Origin: Thiocapsa rosea
Lineage (GTDB): Bacteria; Pseudomonadota; Gammaproteobacteria; Chromatiales; Chromatiaceae
Length of the DNA stretch: 64,000 nucleotides
NCBI RefSeq assembly: GCF_003634315.1
Contig: NZ_RBXL01000001.1
Location: 3,204,501 to 3,268,500, forward strand
Direction: 5' to 3'
Shown: positions 1 to 9,249 of the stretch, in pieces
Layout of the letters: every line of letters begins with the position of its first letter
Position numbering within the stretch: the stretch's first letter is position 1
Notes under the pieces: generated by a model
Database searches by the model: none
Seen by the model: the letters and a program-made list of their open reading frames with translations, nothing else
What the model was told of the DNA's origin: nothing
Translations under genes and position numbers: made by a program

Positions 1-462
<462 letters not shown>

Positions 463-641
463 GGGGCAGGGAAAGGGCCGACTGTTCTGGCACACCGGCG
501 GACAGCCCGCGTTGATGGGGGACCCGACCAAGGCGGTGACGGCTTCGACCGGGAGCATGGCAGGTGCGATCGGGAGGCGCCCCAGCGCCTCGCCGAACCG
601 ACGCAGCGAGGCGCTGAACGGCACCTGATTGCCCGCGATCG

Positions 642-863
642 TCAGCGTCCGGAGGGTGTGTCGGAATCGGTGCGATACGCAGTACTGGCCGGCTCCCCGT
701 AGCGGCACAACCGGTCGACCCCGCGGGTCGCGGCCCGCACCAGCGCCGGCAGCTTCTCCCCGGTCCGCTTCGCGCGCGTCTTGGTCGGGGCGATCCCGAC
801 CGCTACCGGGATGTCGGTCCACCGTCGCACGGTGCGGGCGATCTCCAGTCCCAGGGCGAACAT
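642..863 (-). pseudogene. umuC-like Y-family polymerase fragment
   Basis: Only about 73 codons remain. They read ALGLEIARTVRRWTDIPVAV followed by GIAPTKTRAK, which is the signature around the GIGPTKTLAK motif of UmuC/DinB-type lesion-bypass polymerases. Nothing of the palm catalytic residues or the C-terminal little-finger domain is present, and the frame decays after the motif into unrelated sequence. It sits 10 bases downstream of another truncated gene (HD hydrolase) on the same strand, so both look like debris from one deletion or insertion. It cannot encode an active polymerase. An intact dinB is present at 49-50 kb. Confidence 0.55.
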
Positions 864-873
864 GCCGGGCGCC

Positions 874-1356
874 TCACTGGCCCTCCTCGTCGGCCAGGGT
901 CTCCACCGCCGCCCACTCGCGCCGCAGCGCCTGTTCGAGCGCCGCCGGCAGACGCCCCGAGAAGGTCTCGACCAATTCCTCGTAGTACCAGAGCGTGCCC
1001 GCGCGCCCGGCGCTGAAGCGCGACCAGACCACCGCGCCACACTCCAGCCGATCCAGGTGGATCGCCTGCAGGTTGGCGAGCTTGTCGCAGGCCGACACCA
1101 GCAGCCCCGGCCCCGTGGCCCGCGCCAGATGCGCCTCCTTGCGCACCCGCCAAGGGGCCTTGTGCCCCGCCGCATCCGGCACCCCGTCGGTGCAGAAGCG
1201 CACCAGCGCCAGCACCTCGGGGCCGAACCCCGCCGCGATCGGCTCCGCCCAGTGCGCGCCGCCATCCTCCAGCACATCGTGCAGCAGGGCGGCGATGATC
1301 TGCTCGGCATCCCCGTCGTGACGCTGCACCAGCGTCGCTACCGCCTGCGTGCGGTA
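874..1356 (-). pseudogene. Truncated HD-domain phosphohydrolase (SpoT-like HD)
   Basis: The readable part begins at about TQAVATLVQRHDGDAEQIIA and contains the ALLHDVLEDGG metal-binding HD motif, then KLANLQAIHLDRL, as in stand-alone HD hydrolases related to the (p)ppGpp hydrolase domain of SpoT/MESH1. The N-terminal 35-40 residues that carry the first metal-binding histidine are missing. The open frame continues upstream to 1593, but that extension is antisense to the convincing secreted-protein gene at 1405-1767 and has no family resemblance. The gene is therefore most likely 5'-truncated and inactive. The umuC fragment follows directly on the same strand. Confidence 0.6.
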
Positions 1357-1404
1357 TGTTGTCTGTTCAGTGACTCCAACCGCGACGTTTCGCCTGAAGG
1401 GATC

Positions 1405-1767
1405 ATGAAAACACCACAGCTGCCCGGGCTCGCCTACCTTGCGGCGATTCACCTCCTCGTTGCCGCCGGCACCGCCCAAGCCCAATCGTGCGAGCCTATT
1501 CAGTTCAAGCGGGGGCATTCCTCGGGCACCGTTCGCGGGATCGCTCCCCCGGATGACGTTGTTTGCTATGAACTCAGAACCGGCGCGGGCCAACGTGCGG
1601 ACGTCTCGCTAGAGGGAAGCAATGTCCTGTTCTCGGTGTCCGGCCTTGTCGATGCGCGAGACCAATACAGCTTCACGACCGAGAAGAAAACCTATCGGAT
1701 TGACGTCGGCCAACTCATGCGCTCCATCAGCGATGAGCCATTCGCGTTGACGGTCTCTGTACGCTGA
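1405..1767 (+). CDS. Secreted pre-peptidase-C-like (PPC) domain protein
   Basis: The product is 120 residues. A signal peptide is clear (MKTPQLPGLAYLAAIHLLVA then AGTAQAQ, cleavage near residue 27). The mature part has two cysteines and a beta-rich pattern: GQRADVSLEGSNVLFSVSG, then YSFTTEKKTYRIDVGQL and a terminal FALTVSVR. This resembles PPC-type domains that cap secreted enzymes, but no enzyme domain is attached. The ATG at 1405 is chosen because it begins the signal peptide; the frame is open upstream without meaning. No operon partner is visible. Function unknown, probably periplasmic or extracellular ligand binding. Confidence 0.7.
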   Translation: MKTPQLPGLAYLAAIHLLVAAGTAQAQSCEPIQFKRGHSSGTVRGIAPPDDVVCYELRTGAGQRADVSLEGSNVLFSVSGLVDARDQYSFTTEKKTYRIDVGQLMRSISDEPFALTVSVR

Positions 1768-2185
1768 GCGCGGAGCAGCACCCTGTCGACGCGCATTCGG
1801 TCGGCATCCTCACCCGTTTCGGCGGGGTTACGCGAAAGCATTCCCGACGCTCTTGCCAACCGACATGATCGAGAACCCGGATCACTCCCGTCGCCCATGA
1901 GCCGAATCACCGTACCTCGCCACGTCCATCAGATCGGCCGCATTCTGCATGCAGCCCTGGATACCCGGCCGGTTCCGGCAACGCCGCCGATGGCCGCCTT
2001 GACCGAGACGTCCTGCCTGCTCGTGGAGGTCGCCGGCACGCACCCCCGAGGCGAGCAGGCTCCGGCTGGCGCCCGACGCACGCGGCTCGCCGAGGCGATC
2101 ACGCTTGCAAGCGCTGCCCCGCGCCGCTGAGTCCCCACGCAACGGAGCATCCTGGTCGGGCGAGACAGGCCCGCGGTCGTGCGCG
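1768..2185. other. Gene-poor stretch
   Basis: About 418 bases between the secreted PPC-like protein and the DUF302 gene. The short open frames on both strands have arginine- and alanine-rich translations typical of antisense or non-coding high-GC DNA. I see no family signature, RNA gene or strong terminator. Confidence 0.5.
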
Positions 2186-2578
2186 TCAAGCCTTCAGCGC
2201 CGTGGCGACCCTCTCCAGAATGGCATGCGCCTCGGTGGCGACCTCGTCGGCGACCGCGTCCTGCACCAAGGCGAGCACGGGAACCGGGTCCATGAAATCC
2301 ACGGCGGTGCGTGACGGCGACACCTGCCGGACCACCACGTTGCAGGGCAGCAGCGCCCCCGCCGACGGCCGAGATGCAATCACGCGACTGGCCAACCCGG
2401 GCGCGCAGGCACCCAGGATGCGATAGCCGCCGATGTCTTCGTTCAGCTTCTTGCTCAGGATCGCGGCGACATCGACGTCGCTGACGATCCCGAGACGCTC
2501 CGCCGCCAGGGCGGCCACGACGCGCTCCACGGCCGCATCGAACGGTTGGTCGATCTCAACGCTAAAGGCATAACTCAT
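2186..2578 (-). CDS. DUF302 family protein
   Basis: The 130-residue product shows the DUF302 pattern: an N-terminal FSVEIDQPFDAAVERVVAAL, a middle GYRILGACAPGLASRVI (the G-A-C-P segment typical of the family) and LLPCNVVVRQ followed by VDFMDPVPVLAL. The family is widespread, often near thiol or metal genes, and has no proven reaction. The start at 2578 is supported by a strong ribosome-binding site (AGGAGAAAACCG just before ATG). The open frame extends to 2698 without a better start. No signal peptide is present, so it is predicted cytoplasmic. Its upstream flank is a fadE remnant and a mini-element end. Confidence 0.85.
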   Translation of the reverse strand: MSYAFSVEIDQPFDAAVERVVAALAAERLGIVSDVDVAAILSKKLNEDIGGYRILGACAPGLASRVIASRPSAGALLPCNVVVRQVSPSRTAVDFMDPVPVLALVQDAVADEVATEAHAILERVATALKA

Positions 2579-2739
2579 CGGTTTTCTCCTATGGATTGGG
2601 GTTTTCGGGGCACCGCTTACGAAGGACGACAGTACACGGCGGCGGTAGCGAACACCGTGCATGCCCTTCGGAGGTGGCGTCGGGCCGGGCTCAGACAACC
2701 GCCGGCAAGGAGATGCTGCGGCCTTCGGAGAGGCTTTCC

Positions 2740-2848
2740 ACCAGGTGACGAGTGTGATCGCCGCCGTGGAATGCGCCGCATTGGGGAATTCCCGTTCGCC
2801 GTACGCGCGCGGAATGATGAGGCCGATGAAACCCTGTGCCTTGATGTC
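2740..2848 (-). pseudogene. Acyl-CoA dehydrogenase (FadE-like) fragment
   Basis: About 36 codons read IKAQGFIGLIIPRAYGEREF and then PNAAHSTAAITLVTW, close to the GFFGMIIPKEYGGLGFSALAHS segment of FadE-type acyl-CoA dehydrogenases. Nothing else of the roughly 800-residue enzyme is present. The fragment abuts one end of an 85-bp-family element (2849-2873), so the element may have taken part in the rearrangement. Beyond it, at 2876-2945, the minus strand encodes a hydrophobic stretch (VAFLGVVLLFAGAGLYAVGA) without a clear start or family. Confidence 0.45.
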
Positions 2849-2873
2849 GGCGGTTTGAGTCGGCGCGGTTTAA
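2849..2873. repeat. Type-1 mini-element, right half only
   Basis: The sequence GAGTCGGCGCGGTTTAA, with the preceding bases, matches the right end of the type-1 elements found complete at 25620-25706 and 28327-28414. The left half is missing; unrelated fadE-like sequence takes its place. Confidence 0.6.
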
Positions 2874-2947
2874 GATGAAAGGCGCCGACGGCGTAGAGGC
2901 CCGCGCCGGCAAAGAGCAGGACCACGCCGAGGAAGGCGACGCTTCGC

Positions 2948-3712
2948 TCAGCGGGTTGTCCCGAGCAAGACCCCCTTGGTACGCAGATCCTCCATCAATC
3001 CGGCCCCGAAGGCGATGACTTGATCCGGATCCGAATGGCCGAGCTCCGCTGCGATATGCCCGAGCACCTCGCGCCCGGTCTGCGGCGTCTCCTCCTCGAG
3101 CAGGATCAACAGGCGCTGCGTGACGGCGTTGATCTCGAGGAAGGCGATCGCGTCGTCGGGTGTGCGATAGATCACCAGATGCGTCGGCACCTGCGGCGGC
3201 GCATCCGGTTGGCAGTCCGGCCCGATGCGATGGACCGGGAAGCGATAGCTGAGATTCCAGGCCAGCGGCGAGAGCACCGGGCGACCCTCGAGCAGGTCGC
3301 CGGTCGGATCGAGACGCGTCCGATCCGGCGCGACATCGCTGATCTGCAACGCAAGCTCGACCCATTCGTAGTGCGCCAGCTCCAGTAGAAAGGGCGGATC
3401 CCGAGGATCGTCCGCGCGTGCGCTCTGTAGGAAGTCGAGAAACTCTTGTCCCAGCTCCAGGAAGAGCGGCGTCTTGGCGCGATGATGGACGAAGAAGTCG
3501 CGGATCAAGCCGTCCCAGTGCGCGTCGGATAAGATCCGGCGCATCACCGGGAAGTTGCCCGCGAGCAAGGCCGAGACGTTGTTGAACACCAGGTCGCGAT
3601 AGATCGCCATACGGCGATCCTCGATATCGTCCGGTCCGGGGACCTTTGCGGGATCGCGCAGATGCGCGGCGAAGGCGCGCTGGCGTTGGAAGAGATCGGG
3701 TTGCTCAGGCAT
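2948..3712 (-). CDS. DUF2063 (HvfC-family) protein
   Basis: The 254-residue product matches DUF2063: an N-terminal QRAFAAHLRDP, then RRMAIYRDLVFNNVSALLAG NFPVMRRIL (the Y-R-x-L-x-x-N-N-v-x-x-x-L core), FFVHHRAKTPLFLELGQEFL and LELAHYEWVELAL. DUF2063 proteins are usually encoded beside DUF692 proteins (HvfB) and are thought to act as partner or leader-recognition subunits in making modified copper- or sulfur-containing peptides. No DUF692 or precursor gene is adjacent here, so it is an orphan. The ATG at 3712 is chosen because the family homology begins there (PEQPDLFQRQRAF); the frame is open further upstream with no homology. Confidence 0.85.
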   Translation of the reverse strand: MPEQPDLFQRQRAFAAHLRDPAKVPGPDDIEDRRMAIYRDLVFNNVSALLAGNFPVMRRILSDAHWDGLIRDFFVHHRAKTPLFLELGQEFLDFLQSARADDPRDPPFLLELAHYEWVELALQISDVAPDRTRLDPTGDLLEGRPVLSPLAWNLSYRFPVHRIGPDCQPDAPPQVPTHLVIYRTPDDAIAFLEINAVTQRLLILLEEETPQTGREVLGHIAAELGHSDPDQVIAFGAGLMEDLRTKGVLLGTTR

Positions 3713-3865
3713 CGGTCGCGCTCCGCAAGACGCGGGTGAGATCAGGATCAAGGCGAGGCCGGTACAACCGAGTTTCCGCACGTGTTCGGTGCTCCGGTTC
3801 GAGTCGCCGTATCGCCGCATCCCGAGTGTGCCCGCATGTCGTAAGCCCCCGTTTGGAGTGGGGAT

Positions 3866-3893
3866 CGTCGCCGCCGGCAAGCCGGCGACGACG
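3866..3893. terminator. Strong hairpin between two minus-strand genes
   Basis: Arms CGTCGCCGCCGG and CCGGCGACGACG pair over 11 of 12 positions around a CAAG loop. It lies just beyond the stop of the ArsR-rhodanese gene, and so in the right place for its terminator. There is no T-run, so factor-independent termination is not certain. Confidence 0.5.
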
Positions 3894-3904
3894 CGGATGC
3901 GCGC

Positions 3905-4630
3905 TCAGCCCCCATCGACCGGCAATCCGGCCCGTCGCCACTCGGGCAGACCGTCTTGCAGTCGCCTCGCGCGAAACCCGGCTTCGCGCAAGCGCGCCAC
4001 GGCTTCGAAGGACAGAACGCACCAGGGACCTCGGCAGTAGGCCACCACCTCGCGATCTTCCGGCAGCTCGCCCAGCCGGCTCTCCAGCTGCTCGAGCGGG
4101 ACGTTCAATGCCCCCACGACATGCCCTTGTGCATACTCCTGCGGCGGGCGCACGTCGATCACCGTCACCAGCCCGTCACGGGCGCGCGCCAGCAGCTCGT
4201 CAGCCGGAATCGGCTCCAGTGCATCGCGCTGCTTGAGGTAGCTCGCGATCAGCTCGGCGACGGCCTCTTGATGGGTCTCGGCGAGCTGGCGCAGCGTGGC
4301 GATCGCATCGATTACCCGCTCGTCCGCCAGCGCGTAGTAGATGTGCTTGCCGTCGCGTCGCGGGGTCACGAGCCCCGCGCCCTTGAGCTGCTGCAGATGC
4401 TTGGAGGTGTTGGCGATCGAGAGGCCGGCGGCTCGCGCCAAATCCTCGACGCTGCGCTCGCCCTGTGCGAGGAAATCCAGCAGCTCCAGGCGCGCGGCGC
4501 TGGCGAGAGCGCGGGCGATGAGCGCCAGATGCTCGAACAGGGCCTGTTTGGGCGCCTTTTCGGGAATCGGCTCGGGAATCGGCTCGGGAGGTGGCTTGAC
4601 GGCCCGATGGGGGATGCGGGCTTTGGGCAT
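3905..4630 (-). CDS. ArsR-family regulator fused to a rhodanese domain
   Basis: The 241-residue protein has a proline-rich N-terminus, an ArsR-type winged helix at about residues 30-115 (RLELLDFLAQGERSVEDLAR, SIANTSKHLQQLKGAGLV, GKHIYYAL) and a C-terminal rhodanese domain from about residue 145 (VTVIDVRPPQEYAQGHVVGA). The rhodanese loop is CRGPWC, with the expected active cysteine near residue 199. The metal-binding ELCVCDL motif of metal-sensing ArsR proteins is absent, so a sulfur or redox signal is more likely. Such fusions are known in sulfur-oxidising bacteria. The ATG at 4630 is preferred over a TTG two codons upstream. It is divergent from the secreted-protein/TlpA pair at 4787, which is a plausible target. 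Confidence 0.88.
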   Translation of the reverse strand: MPKARIPHRAVKPPPEPIPEPIPEKAPKQALFEHLALIARALASAARLELLDFLAQGERSVEDLARAAGLSIANTSKHLQQLKGAGLVTPRRDGKHIYYALADERVIDAIATLRQLAETHQEAVAELIASYLKQRDALEPIPADELLARARDGLVTVIDVRPPQEYAQGHVVGALNVPLEQLESRLGELPEDREVVAYCRGPWCVLSFEAVARLREAGFRARRLQDGLPEWRRAGLPVDGG

Positions 4631-4786
4631 GTCCAACGTGCTCCGATGCAGATGACGGCTCGACGGCGGGGTTGTTCGAGGTCCGACGAACGATCAGTAT
4701 ATACCGAGCACACGCGGGTTTTTCGGGAAGCAGGTGCCTCCCGCGCGCACCCGGCCCATCGGCCCGACGACGGAGAGCAATAGCCT

Positions 4787-5401
4787 GTGAGATTCATCCC
4801 TCAGACCGGTCCGAACGGCACGCATTCCTGCCGCCTATCTGTCCGTTACGTTGCGGTGGCCGCCGCCGTCGTCGCCGTCCTCGGCGCTCCCCCGATCGGC
4901 GCGGAGCCCGTCCGGGTCGATCCCGAAACAGGCGCAGCCACCTACGAAACCCGAGCCCACGGCGTGAGCGTCTCGCTCACTCAACTCCTGCCCGACCAGA
5001 TCCGCGCCTTCTATGTCGCCCGCGGGTTTGACCTGGCCGATGCGGATGTCTTTGCGGATGCCTGCGTCTACATGACCGTCCTGCGCAACGACACGGCGCC
5101 CGGCGAGATCGACTTTCGCCTGTCCGACTGGGAGGTCCAACACAAGGACGAGGTCCGTCCCCTTCCGCCGTTGGACGAGTGGCTGGCGCAATGGACGGCG
5201 CGCGGTGTGCCCGATTCGGCGCGTCTCGCCTTCCGCTGGGCCCAGTTCCCATCGGAGCAGTCCTATGCGCCCGGGGAGTGGAATCAAGGCATGCTGGCCA
5301 CGGGGCTGCCGCCCGGCAGTCGCTTCGATTTGATTGCGCGTTGGACGATCGCGGACCAAACCTACGAGGGGAGACTCGACGATGTTCGTTGCACCGATTA
5401 A
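4787..5401 (+). CDS. Periplasmic protein of unknown function, upstream of TlpA
   Basis: The product is 204 residues from a GTG start. A membrane-spanning signal region (YVAVAAAVVAVLGAPPIGA) is followed by a mature domain with conserved-looking stretches: SVSLTQLLPDQIRAFYVARGF, ADACVYMTVLRND and WNQGMLATGLPPGSRFDLIARW. It has two cysteines. I do not recognise a named family. The gene overlaps the next gene (TlpA-like) by 20 bases, so the two are co-transcribed and probably translationally coupled; a role in periplasmic thiol or metal handling is inference from that. It is divergent from the ArsR-rhodanese regulator. Confidence 0.75.
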   Translation: MRFIPQTGPNGTHSCRLSVRYVAVAAAVVAVLGAPPIGAEPVRVDPETGAATYETRAHGVSVSLTQLLPDQIRAFYVARGFDLADADVFADACVYMTVLRNDTAPGEIDFRLSDWEVQHKDEVRPLPPLDEWLAQWTARGVPDSARLAFRWAQFPSEQSYAPGEWNQGMLATGLPPGSRFDLIARWTIADQTYEGRLDDVRCTD

Positions 5402-5957
5402 ACGGATCCGCGCAGGCCTGTCGGTCTTACCGGCCCTTTTCCTCTGCTTCGGCACCGTCGGAGCCGTCGGCACCGGCGCCGCCGCCGATCTGCCGCCCCT
5501 GAGCCACCGACTCACGGTGATCGAGGATCCCGCACCGGCGCCGCCGCTGCGCCTCGAGGATATCGACGGGGTCGAGCATGACCTCGCCGACCTCAAAGGC
5601 CGGTTGGTCCTGGTGAACTTCTGGGCCACCTGGTGCCCGCCGTGCCGTCGCGAGATGCCGTCCATGGAGCGGTTGTATCAGCAGTTCAAGGAGCGCGGTC
5701 TGACGGTCCTCGCGGTGGACGTCGGCGAGGACATGGACACCGTCTTCGCCTTCACCGGTCAACTGGATCCGGCGCCGACCTTTCCGCTCCTGCTCGACAC
5801 CGATTCACGCGCCGCGCAGGACTGGAGCGTGAAGGGCCTTCCCACCAGCTTCGTGATCGACCCGGAAGGCCGGGTGATCATCCGTGCCGTGGGCGGCACC
5901 GAGTTCGACGATGCGGCGGCCGTGGAGCAGTTGATGCCCTATCTCCCGAAGCCTTGA
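5382..5957 (+). CDS. TlpA-type periplasmic thiol:disulfide oxidoreductase
   Basis: The 191-residue product starts at ATG 5382 with a signal peptide (FVAPIKRIRAGLSVLPALFL, cleavage near residue 35). The thioredoxin fold carries the active site WCPPC (cysteines near residues 85 and 88), preceded by LVLVNFWAT, and the cis-proline GLPTSFVID. Proteins of this kind reduce disulfides in the periplasm for cytochrome c maturation, copper delivery or specific client proteins. It overlaps the unknown periplasmic gene upstream by 20 bases. The convergent gene at 6076 encodes another thioredoxin-fold protein, and an ArsR-rhodanese regulator sits just upstream, so this is a small redox neighbourhood. Confidence 0.93.
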   Translation: MFVAPIKRIRAGLSVLPALFLCFGTVGAVGTGAAADLPPLSHRLTVIEDPAPAPPLRLEDIDGVEHDLADLKGRLVLVNFWATWCPPCRREMPSMERLYQQFKERGLTVLAVDVGEDMDTVFAFTGQLDPAPTFPLLLDTDSRAAQDWSVKGLPTSFVIDPEGRVIIRAVGGTEFDDAAAVEQLMPYLPKP

Positions 5958-6075
5958 CGGCGTCCCGCGCTAACCCTCGGTTCGGCGCCCGACGAGCTAG
6001 CGTCGCTCGCCCGACGCTTTGAGCGGCAGAGTGAAAGGGAAACCGAAACCTCAATCCGTGCCGAAGCGGGCTGTT

Positions 6076-8529
6076 TCAGCGGGAAGGCAGCGGGACCTGC
6101 AGAACCAGGGTCTCCGGGGCCAGGCAGATCGCGTCGCTGCATGCCTGCAGACGCAGCTCGAAGGGTAGCCATACGCTTGGATCCTCGCCGGGGTCGGCCC
6201 GCTGTTGCGGGTTTGCTGCGAGCGTCGCCGCAATCCGGACGTGTCCCTGATAGACCGCCAGCGGCTCGCTCTGGAAACCGAGTCGGAGGATCTCCGGGGT
6301 TGGGTAGGCGGGCGCCGCCATCCTCCAGCCCCCACTTTCCTCGCTCATGCGCAGGGTCGTTCCGATGAGTTCGTCCTGCAGCGGCCGGTGGGCATTGACG
6401 TGCCAGCCCGGCCGCAGGGTCAGATCAACGACCAGGTTCGCGACGTCGTTCTCGCCCGAGCTGTTTCGGGCGCTGATGCGGGCGTCGGCGCGCACTGCGC
6501 CCCGTGCCGCGTATTGCAGGTGTCCGGTGTCGCCGTGGCGCATCAGGTTCAACGCCGTCAGCAGCGCCGGGAAGGCGCTCGGCACTTGCGCGACCCGGCC
6601 CGATGTGCTCGCCAACAGGGCGCTCGCGTGCCGCTCGTACTCCAACGCATCGGTGCGCCGGGTCAGCTGCGCCAGCAGTTGCAGGGCCGCCGAGGTGGCG
6701 GACGGCATGACCCCGTCGGTGACGTCCTTCGGCCGCGTCATCAGCGGCGTGTCTTCGGCGGCCTCGCCCATGAAGAGACCGCCTTCGCCGTGATCGGCAA
6801 AGCGCTCCCAAAGGGCATCGGCCATCTCGCGGGCTCGCGTCAACCAGCGCTGCTCGCCGGTGGCGTCATAGAGCGCAATCATGGCCTGTCCGAGAAAGGC
6901 GTAGTCCTCCAAGAGCCCCGGCTGCGCGGTGCGTCCATCGAGATAGACGCGGTTGATCCGACCCGGCGCCGGACGCTGCTCGCTCCAGAGCAGCTCCGCG
7001 GCGCGTTCGGCAGCGCTCAGATAGCGCGGCTCGTTCAATGCGTCGGCCGCCTCGGCGAGTGCGGTGATCATCATGCCGTTCCAGGCGGTGAGGATCTTCT
7101 CGTCGCGATGCGGATGCGGGCGTCCCTCGCGATGCCGATAGAGGCGCTCGTTGATGGCGTCGATGCGCAGCCACAGCTCGGCCGGAGACACGCCGCGGGC
7201 GGCGGCGAACGACTCCGGCGCGCTCGGCAGATGCAGGATGTTCCGCCCCTCGAAGTTGCCGGATTCGGTCACCCCGTAGAGGGCGATGGCGAGCTCGGCG
7301 TCCTCGGGCGAGAGCACTGACCTCAGCTCGTCCGGCGTCCAGAGGAAGAAGAGTCCTTCCTCGCCCTCGCTCTCGGCATCGGTGGCGGAATAGAAACCGC
7401 CCGCCGGGGAGGTCAGATCGCGCAGCACGAAATCCAGCGTGTGCCGGGCCACGCGTGCCAGCTCGGGGTCGCCGGTCAGACGCCAGCCGGCCAGGTAGAG
7501 GCGCACGAGCTGCGCCTGATCGTAGAGCATCTTCTCGAAGTGAGGCACCAGCCAGTCGTTGTCGATCGCGTAGCGATGGAAGCCGCCGCCGACCTGATCC
7601 TGAATGCCGCCGCGCGCCATGCTCTGCAGGGTGAAGACGGCCGCCGTCAGCGCGGCTTGATCGTCCCGGCGCAGCGCCTGGTCGAGCAACAGCGCGAGCC
7701 GCGGCTGCTGCGGGAACTTGGGTGCGTCGCCGAACCCGCCCTGCAGCTCGTCATGCTGCTCGAGCAGACTCGCAACGGCCCGATCGACGATCCGGTCTCC
7801 GAGCTCGGCGGCCTGTGCTTCGACGGCGAGTGCCGCGGCAACGGCGCGGGCGATCTCGGCCGCCCGGGCGCGCATCTGGTCCGGCTGCGCTTGCCACAGG
7901 GCGTTGGCGCGTTGCAACAGCGAGCTGAAGTCATCGGGCGGAAAGTAGGTCCCGGCGACGATGGTCTCGCCCTGCGGCGTGAGGATGCTCGACATGGGCC
8001 AGCCGCCGCTGCCGGTAAGCAGTTGCACGGCGGTCATATACACCTGATCGATGTCGGGGCGGACCTCCCGATCGACCTTGATCGCCACGAAATGCGTGTT
8101 CAGCAGCTCGGCGATGGCGCCGTCCTCGAAGCTCTCGCGCTCCATCACATGGCACCAGTGACAGGTCGAGTAGCCGATGGAGAGGAACACCGGCTTGTTC
8201 TCGCGGCGGGCGCGCTCGAACGCCTCCGGCCCCCAGGCATACCAGTCGACCGGATTGTGGGCATGCTGGATGAGGTAGGGAGAATCCTCCAGGATCAAGC
8301 GGTTGATGTAACGGGGCCGGCCATCGGGGAGCAGGTGCTCGGTGCGCGGGCGGTAGTGCGGTCCCTTGGCCCCGAGCGCCGCCGACAGCCGGCGTTGCAG
8401 CTCGGGTGGGTAAGTTGTCGAGACGTCCGCTGCCGCCTGCGCGCCGTCGTGGCCCTCGGCGCCGGCGCCACCAGCCTGCGCGATGGTCAGGCAGAGCAGC
8501 AGGGAAAGACCGACGCGTCGGCGGTTCAT
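6076..8529 (-). CDS. DUF255 thioredoxin-domain protein with C-terminal DsbD-alpha-like domain
   Basis: The 817-residue product belongs to the YyaL/spermatogenesis-associated-protein-20 family. After a signal peptide ([20 protein letters not shown]) comes the DUF255 signature [20 protein letters not shown] and the active loop [16 protein letters not shown], with cysteines near residues 123 and 126. Next are [10 protein letters not shown] and [13 protein letters not shown], then the long alpha/alpha-barrel part ([15 protein letters not shown]). The last 120 residues look like the N-terminal immunoglobulin-like domain of DsbD ([36 protein letters not shown]). That extra domain and the signal peptide indicate a periplasmic enzyme that may receive electrons directly. 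The gene is followed closely by a Uma2 gene read in the same direction and facing it upstream. Confidence 0.9.
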   Translation of the reverse strand: MNRRRVGLSLLLCLTIAQAGGAGAEGHDGAQAAADVSTTYPPELQRRLSAALGAKGPHYRPRTEHLLPDGRPRYINRLILEDSPYLIQHAHNPVDWYAWGPEAFERARRENKPVFLSIGYSTCHWCHVMERESFEDGAIAELLNTHFVAIKVDREVRPDIDQVYMTAVQLLTGSGGWPMSSILTPQGETIVAGTYFPPDDFSSLLQRANALWQAQPDQMRARAAEIARAVAAALAVEAQAAELGDRIVDRAVASLLEQHDELQGGFGDAPKFPQQPRLALLLDQALRRDDQAALTAAVFTLQSMARGGIQDQVGGGFHRYAIDNDWLVPHFEKMLYDQAQLVRLYLAGWRLTGDPELARVARHTLDFVLRDLTSPAGGFYSATDAESEGEEGLFFLWTPDELRSVLSPEDAELAIALYGVTESGNFEGRNILHLPSAPESFAAARGVSPAELWLRIDAINERLYRHREGRPHPHRDEKILTAWNGMMITALAEAADALNEPRYLSAAERAAELLWSEQRPAPGRINRVYLDGRTAQPGLLEDYAFLGQAMIALYDATGEQRWLTRAREMADALWERFADHGEGGLFMGEAAEDTPLMTRPKDVTDGVMPSATSAALQLLAQLTRRTDALEYERHASALLASTSGRVAQVPSAFPALLTALNLMRHGDTGHLQYAARGAVRADARISARNSSGENDVANLVVDLTLRPGWHVNAHRPLQDELIGTTLRMSEESGGWRMAAPAYPTPEILRLGFQSEPLAVYQGHVRIAATLAANPQQRADPGEDPSVWLPFELRLQACSDAICLAPETLVLQVPLPSR

Positions 8530-8530
8530 G

Positions 8531-9112
8531 CTACCTCGACAGCTCCACCTTATCGTAGACCTCGGCCAGCGACAGCTCGGCCTCGACGACGCGCAACTGG
8601 ATGGATTCGGACGGATCCTGGTAGCTGCTCAGACTCCAGGTCCCGTCCGGCTGGCGGAGAAACAGCTCCGCCTGCATCCGATATTGCGACAGCAGCAGGT
8701 AAGCCTGCAGACTCCGGAGGCTTCGAAAATGTCGGAACTTGTCGCCGCGGTCGTAGGCCTCGGTGGAGTCCGACAAGACCTCGACGATCAAGGTCGGATT
8801 GGTGACGACGTCGCGCCGGCCGTCGTGGAACCGGCGCTCGCCGCAGATCACCATCACGTCCGGGTAGATGCCGACGTCGTCGGCGGCGATATGGACCTTC
8901 ATGTCGCGCGGGTAGACGCGGCAGGGTCGATCCTTGAGCTGGTTGCGCAACTCGGCGCCGACATTGAGCACGATCAGATTGTGCTCCTCGGTGCCGCCGG
9001 CCATCGCAAAGATCTCGCCGTCAACGTATTCGCTGCGCTGGTCTGTGGCGGTTCGCTCGATAGCGAGCCAGTCGTCGAACGAGAAACCTGGTTGGGGTGC
9101 AGCGGACATCAT
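8531..9112 (-). CDS. Uma2 family (DUF820) putative endonuclease
   Basis: The 193-residue product matches Uma2/DUF820, a restriction-endonuclease-like fold common in cyanobacteria and purple bacteria. Visible motifs are [29 protein letters not shown], then [16 protein letters not shown], the catalytic-core-like [10 protein letters not shown] and [20 protein letters not shown]. The biological role of the family is not settled. There are two adjacent ATG codons at the start; the outer one is used. Another Uma2 gene lies 137 bases upstream in the same orientation but is quite divergent, so this is not a recent duplication. Confidence 0.85.
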   Translation of the reverse strand: MMSAAPQPGFSFDDWLAIERTATDQRSEYVDGEIFAMAGGTEEHNLIVLNVGAELRNQLKDRPCRVYPRDMKVHIAADDVGIYPDVMVICGERRFHDGRRDVVTNPTLIVEVLSDSTEAYDRGDKFRHFRSLRSLQAYLLLSQYRMQAELFLRQPDGTWSLSSYQDPSESIQLRVVEAELSLAEVYDKVELSR

Positions 9113-9249
9113 GGCCTCCGTTGGGTCGTTGCGGCGGATGGTGCAGGCCCGAGTATAGACTCAGCAACGCGCGCCTTGATGCGTGCCACGGACGCGGACG
9201 GCTTCCAGTCGGTCGAGGTAAAGACCGAGGTCGACGCGGAAGCTGCCCC

